Of a stretch of 64,000 nt of DNA, positions 1 to 12,159 are shown in pieces (within the stretch, counting starts at the first letter, position 1; every line of letters begins with the position of its first letter). Where the stretch lies: assembly GCA_023853785.1 (NCBI GenBank), contig JAJIRX010000940.1:1-64000 (forward strand), read 5' to 3'. The DNA is from Psilocybe azurescens (taxonomy: Eukaryota > Basidiomycota > Agaricomycetes > Agaricales > Agrocybaceae). A program made the position numbers and the translations under genes. Below the pieces are notes generated by a model. It searched no databases. It saw nothing but the letters and a program-made list of their open reading frames with translations, and was not told the DNA's origin.

Positions 1-42
1 TTCATATCCCATAAAACGAGCGGCGCCTGTTTTCGACTTAGC

Positions 43-1000
43 ATATGCGCTTCTAAACCTCTTCAAAGAACCAGGTCAACAAGCCGATCTGGGGACGCAA
101 TATTACATTACGAAGAGGCTCTCAAACTCAATCCTCCACCACGTTTTCAAATGTCCAAGTGTCTAAACGGCCTAGCAGTTGGATTTCCCATCCGATTGAA
201 AAGACTGGCCAGAGAGACGACCTGGACAATGCAATCTCACTGCACCAGGGAGGCTCTCAGGCCATGCCCCTTCCTTGTTGAAGCCATTCGATTTTATAAA
301 CAGGCTTTCGAGTGCCTGCCCTTTTCTCATCCCATGCGAGCCAACTATCTCTTTGGCATAACGGGCAACCTTCACACCCCTTCATAGAGACAAGTCAACC
401 AGACGGGCTCGAAGAAGCCATATCGCTCTACAAACATGCACTCGAATTACTGCCTTAGCTCCACGTTGATCGAGCGGACACTTTGTTTGGCCTGGCAGCG
501 TCTCTTCCATAAATATCGCATCTCAGCACCTCAGCAGAGCGATTTCAAGGAGACAAATCAACAAGACAGGTTGGATGGAGCCATGCCTTTGCACAGCGAA
601 CCACTCGAAGGCTCCCCCTTGCCCCATGCTGATCGAGCGAATTCTCTGAACGCCCTAACAGCTATCTATCAGAGCTTCCACAGACAACGCCTATCAACAA
701 CTCAGCGGAGCCTCCCCTTTAACGGCCTTGGTCTAACAGGGACATTCCAGACCCTCGAAAAAGAAGACACCAAACACGCCTGGTGAAGCCATGTCATTGT
801 GCAGAGAGTCGCTTAAATTACCCACTTCGCAGCAAGCTGAGCGAACTGGAACACTCTCCGGCACAGCGACTCTTCCGAGCATTCCAAAAGACCGCGTATC
901 GGTACTCCAGGGCATCAATGATGTCCACAAAGGCAGCTCGTGTCAAGATCCTGGAAAGTTCGCCGTCCGAGTCAACGATTAGTTTGACAGGGAAGACGGT
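43..1000 (+). pseudogene. Decayed TPR-repeat gene fragment
   Basis: Pieces of the tetratricopeptide-type repeat seen intact at 4878-6416 lie here in several frames. The unit FYKQAFECLPFSHPMRAN (about 292-345) matches FYRQALECLPFPHPRRAN near 5987. DGLEEAISLYKHALELLP (about 393-450) and the ADTLFGLA and RANSLNAL segments are also typical of the family. Stops and frame changes fall every 50-100 bp, so no protein can be read through. I infer the 3' end of a second DUF2235-TPR type gene, or a tandem relic of the one downstream. TPR arrays in such proteins are presumed protein-binding platforms. I see nothing useful from about 1000 to 2087. Confidence 0.7.
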
Positions 1001-2087
1001 TGGCACACAAAAATGTATGATTTCGGGACACACAGTGGAACTTTTGAAAAGGTTCAACCTGTAATTTTGGGCGCCACCTTCAGGATTCTCGACAATATGA
1101 GATGACACACATGGTGTAAATGATACACACACTTCCTTTCTTCGCCTACCAGATTCCTTCTCATCTCTAAGTAGGCTTCTCGAGCAGCAGCCAAACATGC
1201 CGCCCCTGGTCTACATTCCTTCGATCGACTTCTCTTTATTCTTGTAGGTCTTGTTCTGTCTTTCGCAAAGGGGTGACTTTCACGTGTCTTATGGGCTGTT
1301 ATTAATGTATATTGTTTCTAAAATATAAGATATGCGGTTGTCCAGTCAGTAAAAGACGGAAGGGACAGTGCAACTTGAAGGATATGCTAAACTGCAGTCT
1401 GGCTAGTTCAATTGGTATACAGTCGAATACTAAGCGAATCGTTAATTTCGAGTGGGTCGCGCTCCAGAATCTGAACTTCCACTGCTCTGAACATCAGAAC
1501 TTGTCGATCCCTGGCTAATCACTGGGCTTGTTTTGAGTTTGATTGGAACTCAACATTGAGATATATTTATACCTTCAGCATAACGGCCTACATGAGTTCG
1601 CGGAGATGAGACCATGATGGGTCGCAACAAGGTTTCATGGCGGCAAGCAAATAACCAATCGAAGAGCCAAAATGGAATCGTCACCCCCTGGCGTGACTCA
1701 TGTTTGGCAGGGATGCGTCATGTCACACGTGACATTTCTCCATGTGTACTCCCGACTTGAACTTGCTCTGTTTGCTCGCCGTTCATGTTATTCTTCCTTC
1801 TTCTAGCATAACACCCATCACACTTTACCGGCCACGTTTGACCAATCCTCGTAGGCACACTATGAGTTCCCATGTTGTTTGCAATACTGTTGGCGACCCT
1901 CAGTAATGCTATTGGCGTTGATTCATTGGTTCCATTCTGCCAGTAGCCCTCTAGCATATTTTTAACGGGACTCAAGATTAATCCTCGTTTCAACCTCGTG
2001 TACAATGTCGTCGGACATCTGGGAATCACTCTCGTAGTGCCTTCGCTAATACTATATCTTGTCTTTTCGTTGAAAGAGTCACGACGA
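1001..2087. other. Intergenic, nothing recognised
   Basis: Only short ORFs without family resemblance. The last few hundred bases presumably hold the promoter of the DUF2235 gene, but no specific motif stands out. Confidence 0.4.
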
Positions 2088-4842
2088 ATGGATAGCAAAA
2101 GAGAACATCCTCTTGCAATGGACAATACTCTCACAGCAACACATACGAGCAGCGACGATGAAACAACATTGAAGAATTCCGAGAACAGCACCATGTCGTG
2201 CCTTTGCGAGCCTCTTGCCAATGGACAGTTCGGAAGAAACCTTGTGGTGTCCATTGACGGGACTGCGAATCAATTCGGCCTAAAGGTAAGCATCTTGGGT
2301 AACTGTACGCGATCCATGATCCGCTAATTGTTACTCGAAGAACACCAATATTGTCGAGCTTTACAGTCGACTAATCAGGGACGAAACACAGCTCACCTAC
2401 TACAACAGTGGGATTGGCACATACGTCGCGGATTCGAAATCATGGTTCTCGCTGAATGCATGGAACCAGTTTATCTCTCATGAGTGGGACAAGGCCTTCG
2501 CCACGTATATATCTTACGTCCTCGCTATGGAATTCTTCTGACATTGTTTATCATCCAGGAATTTCAAATCCAAGGTACTCGATGCCTATGAATGGCTGTC
2601 AGAGAACTACAAACGAGGAGACAGGATCTTTCTATTTGGTCTGTGATATTGGCGGTTCATCGAAGACGCTTACTCATATCGATAATAGGATTCTCTCGTG
2701 GTGCTTACCAGGTGCGAGTCATTGCTGGTATGATAGAAAAGGTCTGTTTGTTGTTCGTTTTAGGGGAATTTAGGCTGAGATCACGGGGACACAGGTGGGG
2801 CTTCTTCACAAAGGCAACAGACAGCAAATTCCGTTGTAAGTAGGTTTTTCCATACGATTGAGTGATTTTCACCTGATTAGTATTCTTAGTGCGTATGATC
2901 TTTATTACGCGACTTTGGCGAAAAGAACACGGAAAGGGCCCCAAGAAACCGCTGTGCGAAATGCCACAACGCAGGTCGCTTCTAACGCCGCAGGTGAATT
3001 CGGCAACGGTCAGAATTCGAAAAAACTCGGTTTTCGTCATATGTGTAGTCTCTTTGGTCGAGGAACCAACATCACCAAAGTACAGCATGGAATACGAGAG
3101 ATATCTAACGAGGACCATATGACAGACAATGTGGATGCAGAGACAAACCATACTGTCACAAATGACCATGAATCCAGAGCCACTGTCAATATTGAAAAGA
3201 ATGAGCCCTTTTTAACGACGACGTCCAAGGTGGCTTGGAAGAGAGTCCTGAGGCCCTATGTAAACATTTCAAGGAGTCTCTCTCAAATAGTGAAGTCAAA
3301 GTTCATTTCGTCGGCTCGTGGTAATTGATTTTATCCGCCTCCTCCATGTGCTATACCTGAACAAAGTATATTAGGGACACTGTGTCATCAGTCGGTATTT
3401 TACGAGCCGAATGCCTACCAGAAACAACGACTGGTATGACTCATGTCTGCTGTTTTCGGCACGCACTTGCGCTCGACGAGTTGAGAGTGAAGTTTCTACC
3501 GGAATATGCCAACGGGGGCTCAGGTCCGCTCCCAAAGGATGATTTATCAGCTCATTCTTCCAAGAAACCCTTCGGCGTCAAGACGGAAAGCTTCGCTGGC
3601 ACAAAACCGCATAGCAGACAAAATAAATCTGCGAATGTTCGCAACAAAAAGGAGGCGATGTCAAGAAGTGTGGTTCGCTGGCTCTCACTCGGACATGTAA
3701 GTAGTATAATGACATTTCTTCCACATTCTCATCTGTTTTACTTTCATAATAGTGGCGGCGGGAACGTCAAAAATTTGAAGAACAATCAATTTGGCCCCTC
3801 CCTTCGTTGGATGACATATGAGGCTCTCATATGGGGATTAAAAATGACAGCCTTTGATCAAAGATGGGCACCACTCGCACCGAAATCGTCCATGAATTGG
3901 AAGTGGAATATTCTTGAAAACCTTCCTATTTTGCGACTTTCATATACAAGTCCGAATGCCGTCACAAGGAGGTGGGTGTACTTAAATATTTCAACCTGTG
4001 CCAGATAAAATCTAATGCAATGCCATATTTCATTAGGCCTCACCGGAAAAGTCCACGTCTAATTGTACCTGGGCAACTAGTTCATGAATCAGTATATGAA
4101 CTAATGAAGACAACTTCCAAATCGCAACCTCCAGAGAAGCCGTATCTTCCGATTGCTTTACTTCCAGACCGAAAGAAGTGGCACGAGGTCCAGTCACCCG
4201 AGGATCGTATAGTCGAGAGGGACCCGTACCTACAACCCGACCGGATTTTGGACGCCATTGAAGACAACAGGCAGATACCAGCAGACTATAATGTGCTTCT
4301 TACATTGTCATCGACCGGTATTTATCTATTTCTAGTAATATTTAAATACTCTACAATACTAATAGAGCCGTTCCAGCCATCGGCCTACGGTCTATTCGAG
4401 AGCGTCGTAATGCAGAAGAAACTTTGGTCTCTGTTCTGAAGTTCGAATCTGTGGAGAGCCAGTTGGATGAAAAGAAAAATCGTGTTGCTATCATAGCAAC
4501 AATACTGGATAGATGCTTCGACATGATTCCAGTTGAGTTTGATTCGGAGGCCAACACTCCAAGTTCATATCCTTCAACCTGGGAACTTTTGAACAAATTA
4601 TACCCCGAAGGATCATCTGCGCGATCGAAATTCTTGCATCGTTTTGGTAAGTAAATTTCAGCCCTTTATCACTCCTTTTAATGTACAGCCTCACTTAAAA
4701 CACCATTGTAGCTGATGAAATAACCAGAATGCGTCTAGTCAAGGAGGAGATCCAACTACACACAGAGGCTATGGCGAATCGCCCTCAACCACCCCGACAT
4801 ATTCGCCTGGATTCCATCAAAATCTGGCAATCGCACTGCTGA
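2088..4842 (+). CDS. DUF2235 alpha/beta-hydrolase-like protein, N-terminal part of a DUF2235-TPR fusion
   Basis: Eleven exons can be placed: 2088-2285, 2341-2504, 2559-2638, 2689-2741, 2795-2835, 2890-3320, 3375-3696, 3753-3971, 4037-4317, 4368-4646 and 4712 onward. The introns are 50-65 bp with GT-AG ends. Family hallmarks in order are RNLVVSIDGTANQFG, NTNIVELYSRL, the nucleophile elbow FGFSRGAYQVRVIAGMI (GxSxG type), KVHFVGSWDTVSSVGI, EVWFAGSHSDIGGGN and IVERDPYL. DUF2235 resembles the catalytic domain of Tle1-like phospholipases; the substrate in fungi is not established. Start at 2088 is preferred over the upstream in-frame ATG at 1998 because it avoids a hydrophobic leader atypical of the family. 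Three frame breaks interrupt it: the T5 run at 3209-3213, one between about 3500 and 3650 (candidate A5 run 3646-3650), and the A4 run at 4819-4822, beyond which the TPR region continues. Confidence 0.8.
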
Positions 4843-6674
4843 ATTCGCTCATTCTCACAACTCCACAAGATGCTGGGTTGTACCATAGACTATGGCTACG
4901 TGGCATGTACAAGGAAGCTCTTCGATTCTCTGATCTATCCTACACCAGGCGGATGACGCTCATCGAATGCCTGGCGAGCGAGATTAATGAGCGGTTTGAG
5001 ATCGGGCAAGAAAGCTATCTGGACGAGAGGATTTTGATGTTCAAGGACATTTTCGAGCTCACTCCTCCAGGGCATGTTGGTCGAGAAGACTACTTACTTG
5101 GCTTACTGCCCATTTTATATCAGCGATTTATGGAGACATCCCGAAGAGAAGACATCCACGAGATAATTGAATTCAGCCCCGAGATTCTGGATCTACTCTC
5201 TTCTCCAAATCCCTATCCAGCAGCCAGCACTCTCGCCGCTGTTCTGGCGTCATCTTTCCTAGCTCGGTTCAAACTGACAAGTCAGCTTCATTATATCAAC
5301 GAAGCAACTATGCTCTTACAGGAGAGTATCTTCAATTCGTCCCTAACCGATTCCAATCGAGTGGATCTTTTCGATATTTTAGGATATTCGTTCCATCTTC
5401 GGTTCCAGGAAACAGGCCACCGTCCATATCTTGAACAAGCGGAACGGTATTATCATCATACTTTGAGTATCCGCCGTTCATCCGAACCAGCAGGAACGTA
5501 TCCTATCCATGGAAAGGCAGCGGCGCTCTGCGATCATTTCAAACTGTCGCACCAGCGACGTTATCTTGACGAGGCCATTAAACTCCACCGAGATGCTCTC
5601 CCAATATTTTCTTCACGTCCTCGAGAACGGGATGGGCCCGTTTTTCTTTTAGCGGATGCCCTCATTTTCCTTTTCCAGGAGTTAGACCGACAAGCTGATC
5701 TGGACGAAGCGATTTCCTTGTACGAAGAGGCTCTCGCATTGAGTGACCCTCCGCGTTTCCAAAGAGCCAGACGCCTTAATGGTCTTGGTGTTGCGCTTCG
5801 GAAGCGCTTTGAAAAGAATGGTCGGCAAGATGACCTTGCTAAAGTCATTGCACTGCACCAGGAAGCTCTCGAGCTATGCCCTCCTCCTTATCTTGAACGA
5901 GACAATTCCCTCAGCGGATTAGCAGCCGCGCTGGCGAGTCGTTTCACGATTTCAGGCCAGCAGTCGGATCTCCTCGAAGCCATCAATTTTTACCGACAGG
6001 CTCTTGAGTGCCTCCCCTTTCCTCATCCTAGGCGAGCAAACACTCTCTTTGGTCTAGCAGGAACACTCCATAGTCTCTTCGAGGCTACAGGCCAACTAGA
6101 CAAGCTCAACGAAGCTCTTGACTTGCATAGACAGGCACTTATACTACGCCCTTCTCCGCATGTCGACCGAGCCGACTCGCTCTTTGGCCTAGCAATTGCC
6201 CTTCGAAGTCTCTATAAACACCAGCTATCGGGACCTCATAACGACTTTGGGGAGACGGTCCAACGTGATGAGCTTGATGGAGTAATTTCATTGCTGAAAG
6301 GATCTCTTGAGCTGCGGCCTTCGCCCCATTCCGCACGGGCCAAGTCTTTCAATACTTTGTTCGATGCACTTCTTACCCGGTTTGGAAGCGCAGATCGTCC
6401 AGAGGATCTGATTGAGGTACTCGTTTATCGCAAAAATTGCTCAATCTCCGATCTCCCAAATCTCCACTTAACACAACAGCACTCTCCGATTCGGTTTCAA
6501 AACCTGCTTAGTGTAGAGCATGTAATGACTTTTCCCTCGAATATCCCATTGACATTCCTCCGACCCTCACAGGGTAGATATCTATGTTCATATGGTGTGA
6601 TGTTTGTTGTACAGCCAGTCGTTGATGCATTTTGGACTTCGGATGACGATTCAAAGGTACATCCTACTAAGTAA
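4821..6674 (+). CDS. TPR-repeat array, C-terminal part of the DUF2235-TPR gene
   Basis: About 600 codons open in one frame. Repeats follow the pattern L-x-E-A-I-x-L-(H/Y)-x-x-A-L-E-L-x-P-x-P-H-x-x-R-A-x-S-L-x-x-L-A, roughly 40-50 residues each, with at least ten copies between 4900 and 6416. The frame opens at 4821 with NLAIALLNSL. This is what the DUF2235 exon ending in RLDSIK would read into if the A run at 4819-4822 had one more base, so the two parts are most likely one gene. A likely 63-bp intron (6417-6479, GT...AG, length divisible by three) lies near the end. The tail after 6480 has no repeat character. The role is inferred as protein-protein interaction in a signalling or self/non-self context, without direct evidence. 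Confidence 0.75.
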   Translation, partial: NLAIALLNSLILTTPQDAGLYHRLWLRGMYKEALRFSDLSYTRRMTLIECLASEINERFEIGQESYLDERILMFKDIFELTPPGHVGREDYLLGLLPILYQRFMETSRREDIHEIIEFSPEILDLLSSPNPYPAASTLAAVLASSFLARFKLTSQLHYINEATMLLQESIFNSSLTDSNRVDLFDILGYSFHLRFQETGHRPYLEQAERYYHHTLSIRRSSEPAGTYPIHGKAAALCDHFKLSHQRRYLDEAIKLHRDALPIFSSRPRERDGPVFLLADALIFLFQELDRQADLDEAISLYEEALALSDPPRFQRARRLNGLGVALRKRFEKNGRQDDLAKVIALHQEALELCPPPYLERDNSLSGLAAALASRFTISGQQSDLLEAINFYRQALECLPFPHPRRANTLFGLAGTLHSLFEATGQLDKLNEALDLHRQALILRPSPHVDRADSLFGLAIALRSLYKHQLSGPHNDFGETVQRDELDGVISLLKGSLELRPSPHSARAKSFNTLFDALLTRFGSADRPEDLIEVLVYRKNCSISDLPNLHLTQQHSPIRFQNLLSVEHVMTFPSNIPLTFLRPSQGRYLCSYGVMFVVQPVVDAFWTSDDDSKVHPTK

Positions 6675-7157
6675 CAGCCTGGTTTCCGCAGCAATATATA
6701 TATACTCATACAGTATTATGTAGTAGACATTGGCTTAGACCCATAGGTGTGCAACTTCATATTGATACATGGGCCCTTGGCGTTCAATGTTCAATCCGTC
6801 CAAACTCGTAGATCGCAGTTTATCATCATGCTATTCTCAGTGTCCCAGGCTCCAGCGACCCAACCTCTACGTTGCAAGTTAGAGTGTGAAAAATATTTTC
6901 TAATCAAACTTGAAGAAAACGCTCTAGACGGACCGGTCCAAAAAAAAAAAGGTGTAAACTACATAGAGAATTATACGCATATGTATACATAGTACACTGA
7001 AAACTAAACGAAGAGCCAGAAACACGGAAATCCGACCGCCGTTAATCGCAGATAAGCTCGTCGAGATCGTAAATGACTTCAGCAGGACTCATAACAAACG
7101 CTCAGCTAACAATTCAAATCGCCAATTGGCTTACAAAACTTACCGTTGTTCGATGCC
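6675..7157. other. Intergenic between convergent genes
   Basis: Holds the 3' ends of the + strand TPR gene and the - strand Hsp70-like gene. An A10 run lies at about 6941-6950. No gene was recognised. Confidence 0.4.
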
Positions 7158-9498
7158 CTAAATGACAGTGATAGTATCAGCGAAAGTTGAAGCGGAGATA
7201 CGCACGTTACTATCCTTCCAGGCAATCTGGGCCTTCAATTCTGTCAGCCCAAATGATAATATTATATCATACAACACTTGGTAGTACAGACTCAGAATTG
7301 CCCCTGAAGTGAGTGCGCATAGGAAGCTTCGACGTATCGGCTGTCACGAGGCAAAGAGTAGAGTACATGTCTAGAGTCTATATTCAGCAGTCATGATGAA
7401 AAGGTGGCGTGAGTTCTCACCTGGATCCTCATCTACCCAGCGGGGGTTACTTTTAGTTCCACGATAACATCGTATTTTTGAAGTCACGGATTGAAGCTTT
7501 GACGGATCATCTGATTGACGACAATAGGAGTCTCTGTATTCCTCGACCTCAGAAACCTTGGTATTCTTAAATTGCGATGATCGTCGTTCATTGTCAAAAA
7601 TGTGATCCTCGATTACGTGCAATTACATACTTACCTTTGGAAGAATGACATTGAACGCTCCAGAAATCAGAGTACCGCCATCCAGCTGGATAAATTTTTG
7701 GGCCGAGCGTGCGATATGTTCAGGATCCTTAGGATTAAATAAAGGACACAAATTGGTACCGTAGGCATATTTTGAGACCCTTGTCCCTACAAAATGGTCC
7801 AGATAGAAGGAAACAGCGCCATCTGCCGCAGCCTTGTTGCTTTCATGACAGTTAGCACACAAACACCATGATCGATATACGACAGATACGCACACATGGC
7901 GGTCAGGGCGGCATATATCCAGGGTATCATCAGAGAGCCTGGCTTTTAGGTTCACGAATAGCCAGTCGCTGGCCGCAAAGCCGTCGACAAGAAAGACCGA
8001 CTGAACCATCATAGGGTTTTATCATTCAATCTATCCATCTCAGCGATGATCGATGGAATTTAACTCACCGCAATTTGAGTCTCTGATTCAGCACGCTGTT
8101 TCTTGATCGATTCCACTATACATTGAATGGATGGTTCAAAGAAGGAAGCCACATCGGAGCTAGATCAGATAACTGTCGCTCAGCGAAAAGATGAGCTCAT
8201 AAACTTGTAGCACTCACCCAATTAATTTGAGTTGTCCACATCGAATATTCAGTAAAGGGTCTCTGTCCCCACGCCTTCCGAATTTGATGTACTGCGCGTC
8301 GTCGTCGTTGTGGAATCGGAGCTTGGTACCCTTGTCAGAACATTCAGCGATGTTCGGGATATCATCAATAAAGCGAGAATTTTCCAAAAGGTCTGTGACA
8401 TTGAAAAAATACGGTTAAGCACATAATAGCAAGGAATGTTTAAGCCACTGACTCTCGAGGTAATTCCTCGCACTGCTGGTCACGAAGACTGACCCTTGAA
8501 AATGGCCTGCAGAAAAAGATACAGATCGTAAGGAAGTTGGGTTGTGAACATAGTTTCAGAAGCCATACAGTTTGGGGCAACCAATTCTTCGAACGATTGT
8601 GTGTCCTGGGATGTTTGTTTATATGCGGTGACATCGATGGTGCCTCCGCCAGCATCAACAATGAGGACGCCCTTTCCTTGCTACGAATAATCAGAAGTCT
8701 TAGACGGCGGGTCCATTGTGCGATGACGGATGAAGCTCACCTCTATAGCGTGGGTCGTCAATCCCTCCTGAATACAGAAGTGCAAGCTGGCCTCGCCCTC
8801 TGTAGGCGCCGTTGGGGTGTGTTTCCTTGATATACGTCCGCGCACATTGATGGAGGTAGCGCAGAAAGTCGACGAAAGACGTCTATGACCGTCTTCCCTT
8901 CGGGAAGAGGTGGCATGGCGTGGCTGGCAATCAACGCAGAGCTGGGGCTTTGGGGGTGCAGGTGAAGTTTGAACCTGAAAAATTAACGCCCAAGGGTAAA
9001 ACTGTGCACAATCTTTAGGAAGAACAAAGAGAACTTGCCATTCTGCCATTGTCCATTCTTTGTCTTCAGCATCGGCTTCGATGCCCTCTCGCTTCGCTTC
9101 TGCACTCACAGCGCGCACTTCTTCGTGTTTATCGTAATAGATAACTGTGGATATCTTGAAGTCACCACCAACGCGGTCCCGAGCGGGGAACCTGCGTTTC
9201 AGTGCATCGTGAATGGACCTGACATGAAAGGGAAAATCGTAACAAAACATACACACCTTGTTACCCTGTAATCTCAGCGACTTCTCCCGAGCAGAACCCA
9301 CAGTTCAGATGAAAGATGCAGGAGTAGATGTCGCACTAACCTGTATGAAATGCCGCTGAAAGTAGTCCCAACGTCAAAGGCGAGTACAAGCTTACGCTGG
9401 GTGCCACTGTAAGGCTGCCTGGTTGGCACGGCTTGACGAAGAGATGGGTTTACAGGTATTTGTGTATCTGTGCGGTTTATATGTCCGCGGTGAGACAT
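7158..9498 (-). pseudogene. HSPA12-type Hsp70-like ATPase, probably broken
   Basis: The multi-exon reading on the minus strand gives the phosphate-1 loop LAFDVGTTFSGISYR (exon 9341-9498), RFPARDRVGGDFKISTVIYYD, TEGEASLHFCIQEGLTTHAIE, and the phosphate-2 motif GVLIVDAGGGTIDVTAY (about 8640-8681). These are followed by FIDDIPNIAECSDKGTKLRF, VFLVDGFAASDWLF, NKAAADGAVSFYLDHFV, and GLTELKAQIAWK near the stop at about 7158. This order is that of fungal Hsp70-family proteins related to HSPA12, which bind ATP in an actin-like fold. Two oddities stand out. Near 8872 the frame shifts by one base. Between ETH and TEGEAS (about 8810-8830) some 60-70 residues that I remember as present in the family seem to be missing. 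Start at 9498 is the in-frame ATG closest to the ATPase core; an upstream exon is possible. Confidence 0.75.
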
Positions 9499-10519
9499 AG
9501 CTCGCCATTCAGAAACCCTGGATCTGCGGTTTCCATGAATTTGCAAGCACGATCGGCTACGATGATATCATTGTACATACCTGCAACATGTACGCGTTAG
9601 CAGCTTTCTTCCAAAGACCAGTGCATACAGCTTTCATTCTCTCCTTCAGAATCCCCGTCCTCATTTCAAGTCTCAGTATCGTATCTTTGCATGATGCATG
9701 TGTAGTATACAATCAAAATTCAAAGTGAAAGGAGGATGCAGGAAACAACGGAGAAGATGCAAGAACGTGCGACGCGACAAGTCGGCGCGTACGTTGCTTG
9801 TTTGGTTTCCGATTTTATATTATATACCCTTGCAGCATCGCAATCGCCTCGGCAGGTAATAGCGGACCAAAGTCCGCTCTTTTGAGTCGAATATTTTTGT
9901 GCCAAAAAGTTGCTAACGTGTTTTATCTCTAATCACCTTCTTCAAAAACTATGTCTCTGAAAGTCCCAAAATCCAACAATCTGCAAGCGTTCAAGGATGG
10001 ATAGGTAAAATACTTAGCTCTATCTCATGTACTAACTGATCACAAAAACCAGCCACTTTCAGGCTTGGATGAGGCCGTATTATGCAACATTCAGGCGGTG
10101 AACAAGCATCCAATATCATCACCCTCTCGACGTCAGGTTAGCAAACCATTCATAACGGGCAGCGTTAGGTTATGCAAGGAGACCTACATCCATCACTACA
10201 GAATACATGTGAGGGAAAAATTACGCAACACGTCGTGTTGACAGCAACTCTTGTCCAAGAATGCTCAGGCCATCCTAGATCCACTTCACTCTGATCTTGC
10301 TTTGCTTCTGTTGAATTAATGGAAGCTGATGCCGATTTGATAGCAGGCGAATCACTGCGAATTATGTTTGCTTTTAGTTCGCTTTGAATGCAAGTGGGGT
10401 ATGTCGATTTCCTCGGGAAATCATCATATTATAACCCTCACAAGGTTGACACTCGTTTCTCTCAACAAGAATAGAAAATGAACAAAACAATGTAAATACT
10501 CCGCATCCACCTCATTGAA
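9499..10519. other. Intergenic upstream of the Hsp70-like gene
   Basis: A TATA-like AT stretch occurs near 9815-9825. No ORF shows family resemblance. Confidence 0.35.
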
Positions 10520-11880
10520 CTCAAGCCCATCCAACATCCGCCATCTCAATACCTCGAGTAGTCTGATATGCACTATCGTCACTATCCACGGGATCGTCCA
10601 AAACCGAGCTCAACGCGACTTTGGGTTTCAGGAGCACATTCATACGAGGATCTAGTCGCTCTCCCTTATTTGTCACGGGCTTCCTCAGGCCCATTCCGAC
10701 TGTACAAGTACGTGGCTTCTTTTCCCGTCGTCGCACTCCACAGAATTGCTGATGCTATTGCCATAGCTGTCGCCCATGGCGTCGCCGTTAAATAAATCTC
10801 TCGGATTATGAATGAAAATTTCCGTATCAGCGGTCGTTATTCCTTCATGGATCGCCTTCTTCAAGTGGGTCCTCTGCTTTACGATGGCAAATAACATATT
10901 TCTATAACTGTCATCGACTCATGCGACTGTGCGCCCGAAGAGGACCAGCCACAATGGTATAACATAGACCGGATGGTTTTTGCTATGGCCTTGACATCCC
11001 TTTTGCTGTCGGGATCTTGTATCTGGGCACATGTTATGGCTCTCCGTCTTCCAGACACTGCTTGAACATCTACATTTACCATAAGAATATCAAAGACGCA
11101 CCAGCATATATTTGGCGACATACCGAATGATTTTATCCTCTTGTATATGTTGTCAAGGACTGACTTCTGTAGTTCTGCGGGAAATACACACATAATGTGT
11201 GTGCACCAATTCGTCAAATAACCTTGGATTGCTAGCTGCAGCAGCAGAGGATCTTCTGTTCATACTTGAGTGAGTTTGTTGGCAAGATGTGTGCATAATT
11301 CTATCCCGATTGTCTCAGAAATCGTTTTCAAAGGGTGCTGACTGGTTTTCAGATTCCGGACACGCTCTTCACAGCTGGCCGACATCGTCTCATCCTCAAT
11401 CAGCCTGGCCACAAAAGCAGCAAGCTGGAAAATGTTGGTATTCAACGCTTCGACCATTTGGATGATATCGGCGCCAGAGTACAGGTCGGCTGTGGTCAAG
11501 AACGTGTGGACTCCCTTTAGCTCGGCATTTCGTTCCTGCAGCAACCTCGCCATCGCGTCGACTTCGGATTCAGGTGCGCGTGGTTTTCCTTTGAAGAAGG
11601 CATTCTCTTGGTCCTTTATGTGGATATGTTCTTTGTATTCCTGTGTCTGCTGTTGCGCGGCTTCTATCTGACGACGTGCTTCTTTTATGTTTCTGTGCAA
11701 GTGGCTGTTATTATTCTTGAGTGCCTCGTTTGTGCTTTTAAATTTCCCTTTTGTTCGTTCCTTGTCGAGTATAACGACCCTTTCAATCGCTTGAGCCAAT
11801 TCACGGGACTTTTCTACTTTGTCTTTCCGCCTCAAATTTGTATTGTTTATTTCTATAGCCACCAGCGTGCCATTATCGCT
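10520..11880 (-). CDS. Coiled-coil fungal hypothetical protein, multi-exon
   Basis: The main exon (11260 to about 11877) reads 200 codons rich in E, K, Q and A with heptad character, including DKERTKGKFKSTNEALK and RRQIEAAQQQTQEYK. It continues with EVDAMARLLQERNAELKGV, TTADLYSGADIIQMVEALN and IFQLAAFVARLIED, phrases I associate with an unnamed Agaricomycete protein family. Downstream pieces (10879-11217, with CAQIQDPDSKRDVKAIAKT, and 10520-10790, with NVLLKPKVALSSVLDDPVDSD) continue the same family at least two breaks later. There is no ATG at the front of the main exon. A plausible 3' splice site (CTAG at about 11880-11885) suggests an upstream exon, perhaps within 11927-12160. Function is unknown. 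Confidence 0.55.
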
Positions 11881-12159
11881 TGACTAGCCACATTTGAGAA
11901 GGGTGTGTGCTATGTTTGTGTTTGGCTCAGGATCTCGGGATTTGTCGTGTTGACCAAACATCCTGCCCTGGTCCAGTCGGTTGTACGTCACTGGGTTCCT
12001 GGCTGCTAGCCTCCAAAATCGAGGTAACTTTATTCACCATTGACGAGATCATCGAGCCGTCAATGTTGTTCGTAGTATGTTTCGGGATTTTGTCTGAGTT
12101 GTGTAGGTTATTTTGGTGTCTCAATATTTGTCGTACCCGATCACAAAAACTGCGATAAT

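Noticed and set aside
1718..2254. 178-codon minus-strand ORF opposite the DUF2235 gene
   Set aside because: Overlaps well-supported + strand exon 1 and its promoter; no family resemblance.
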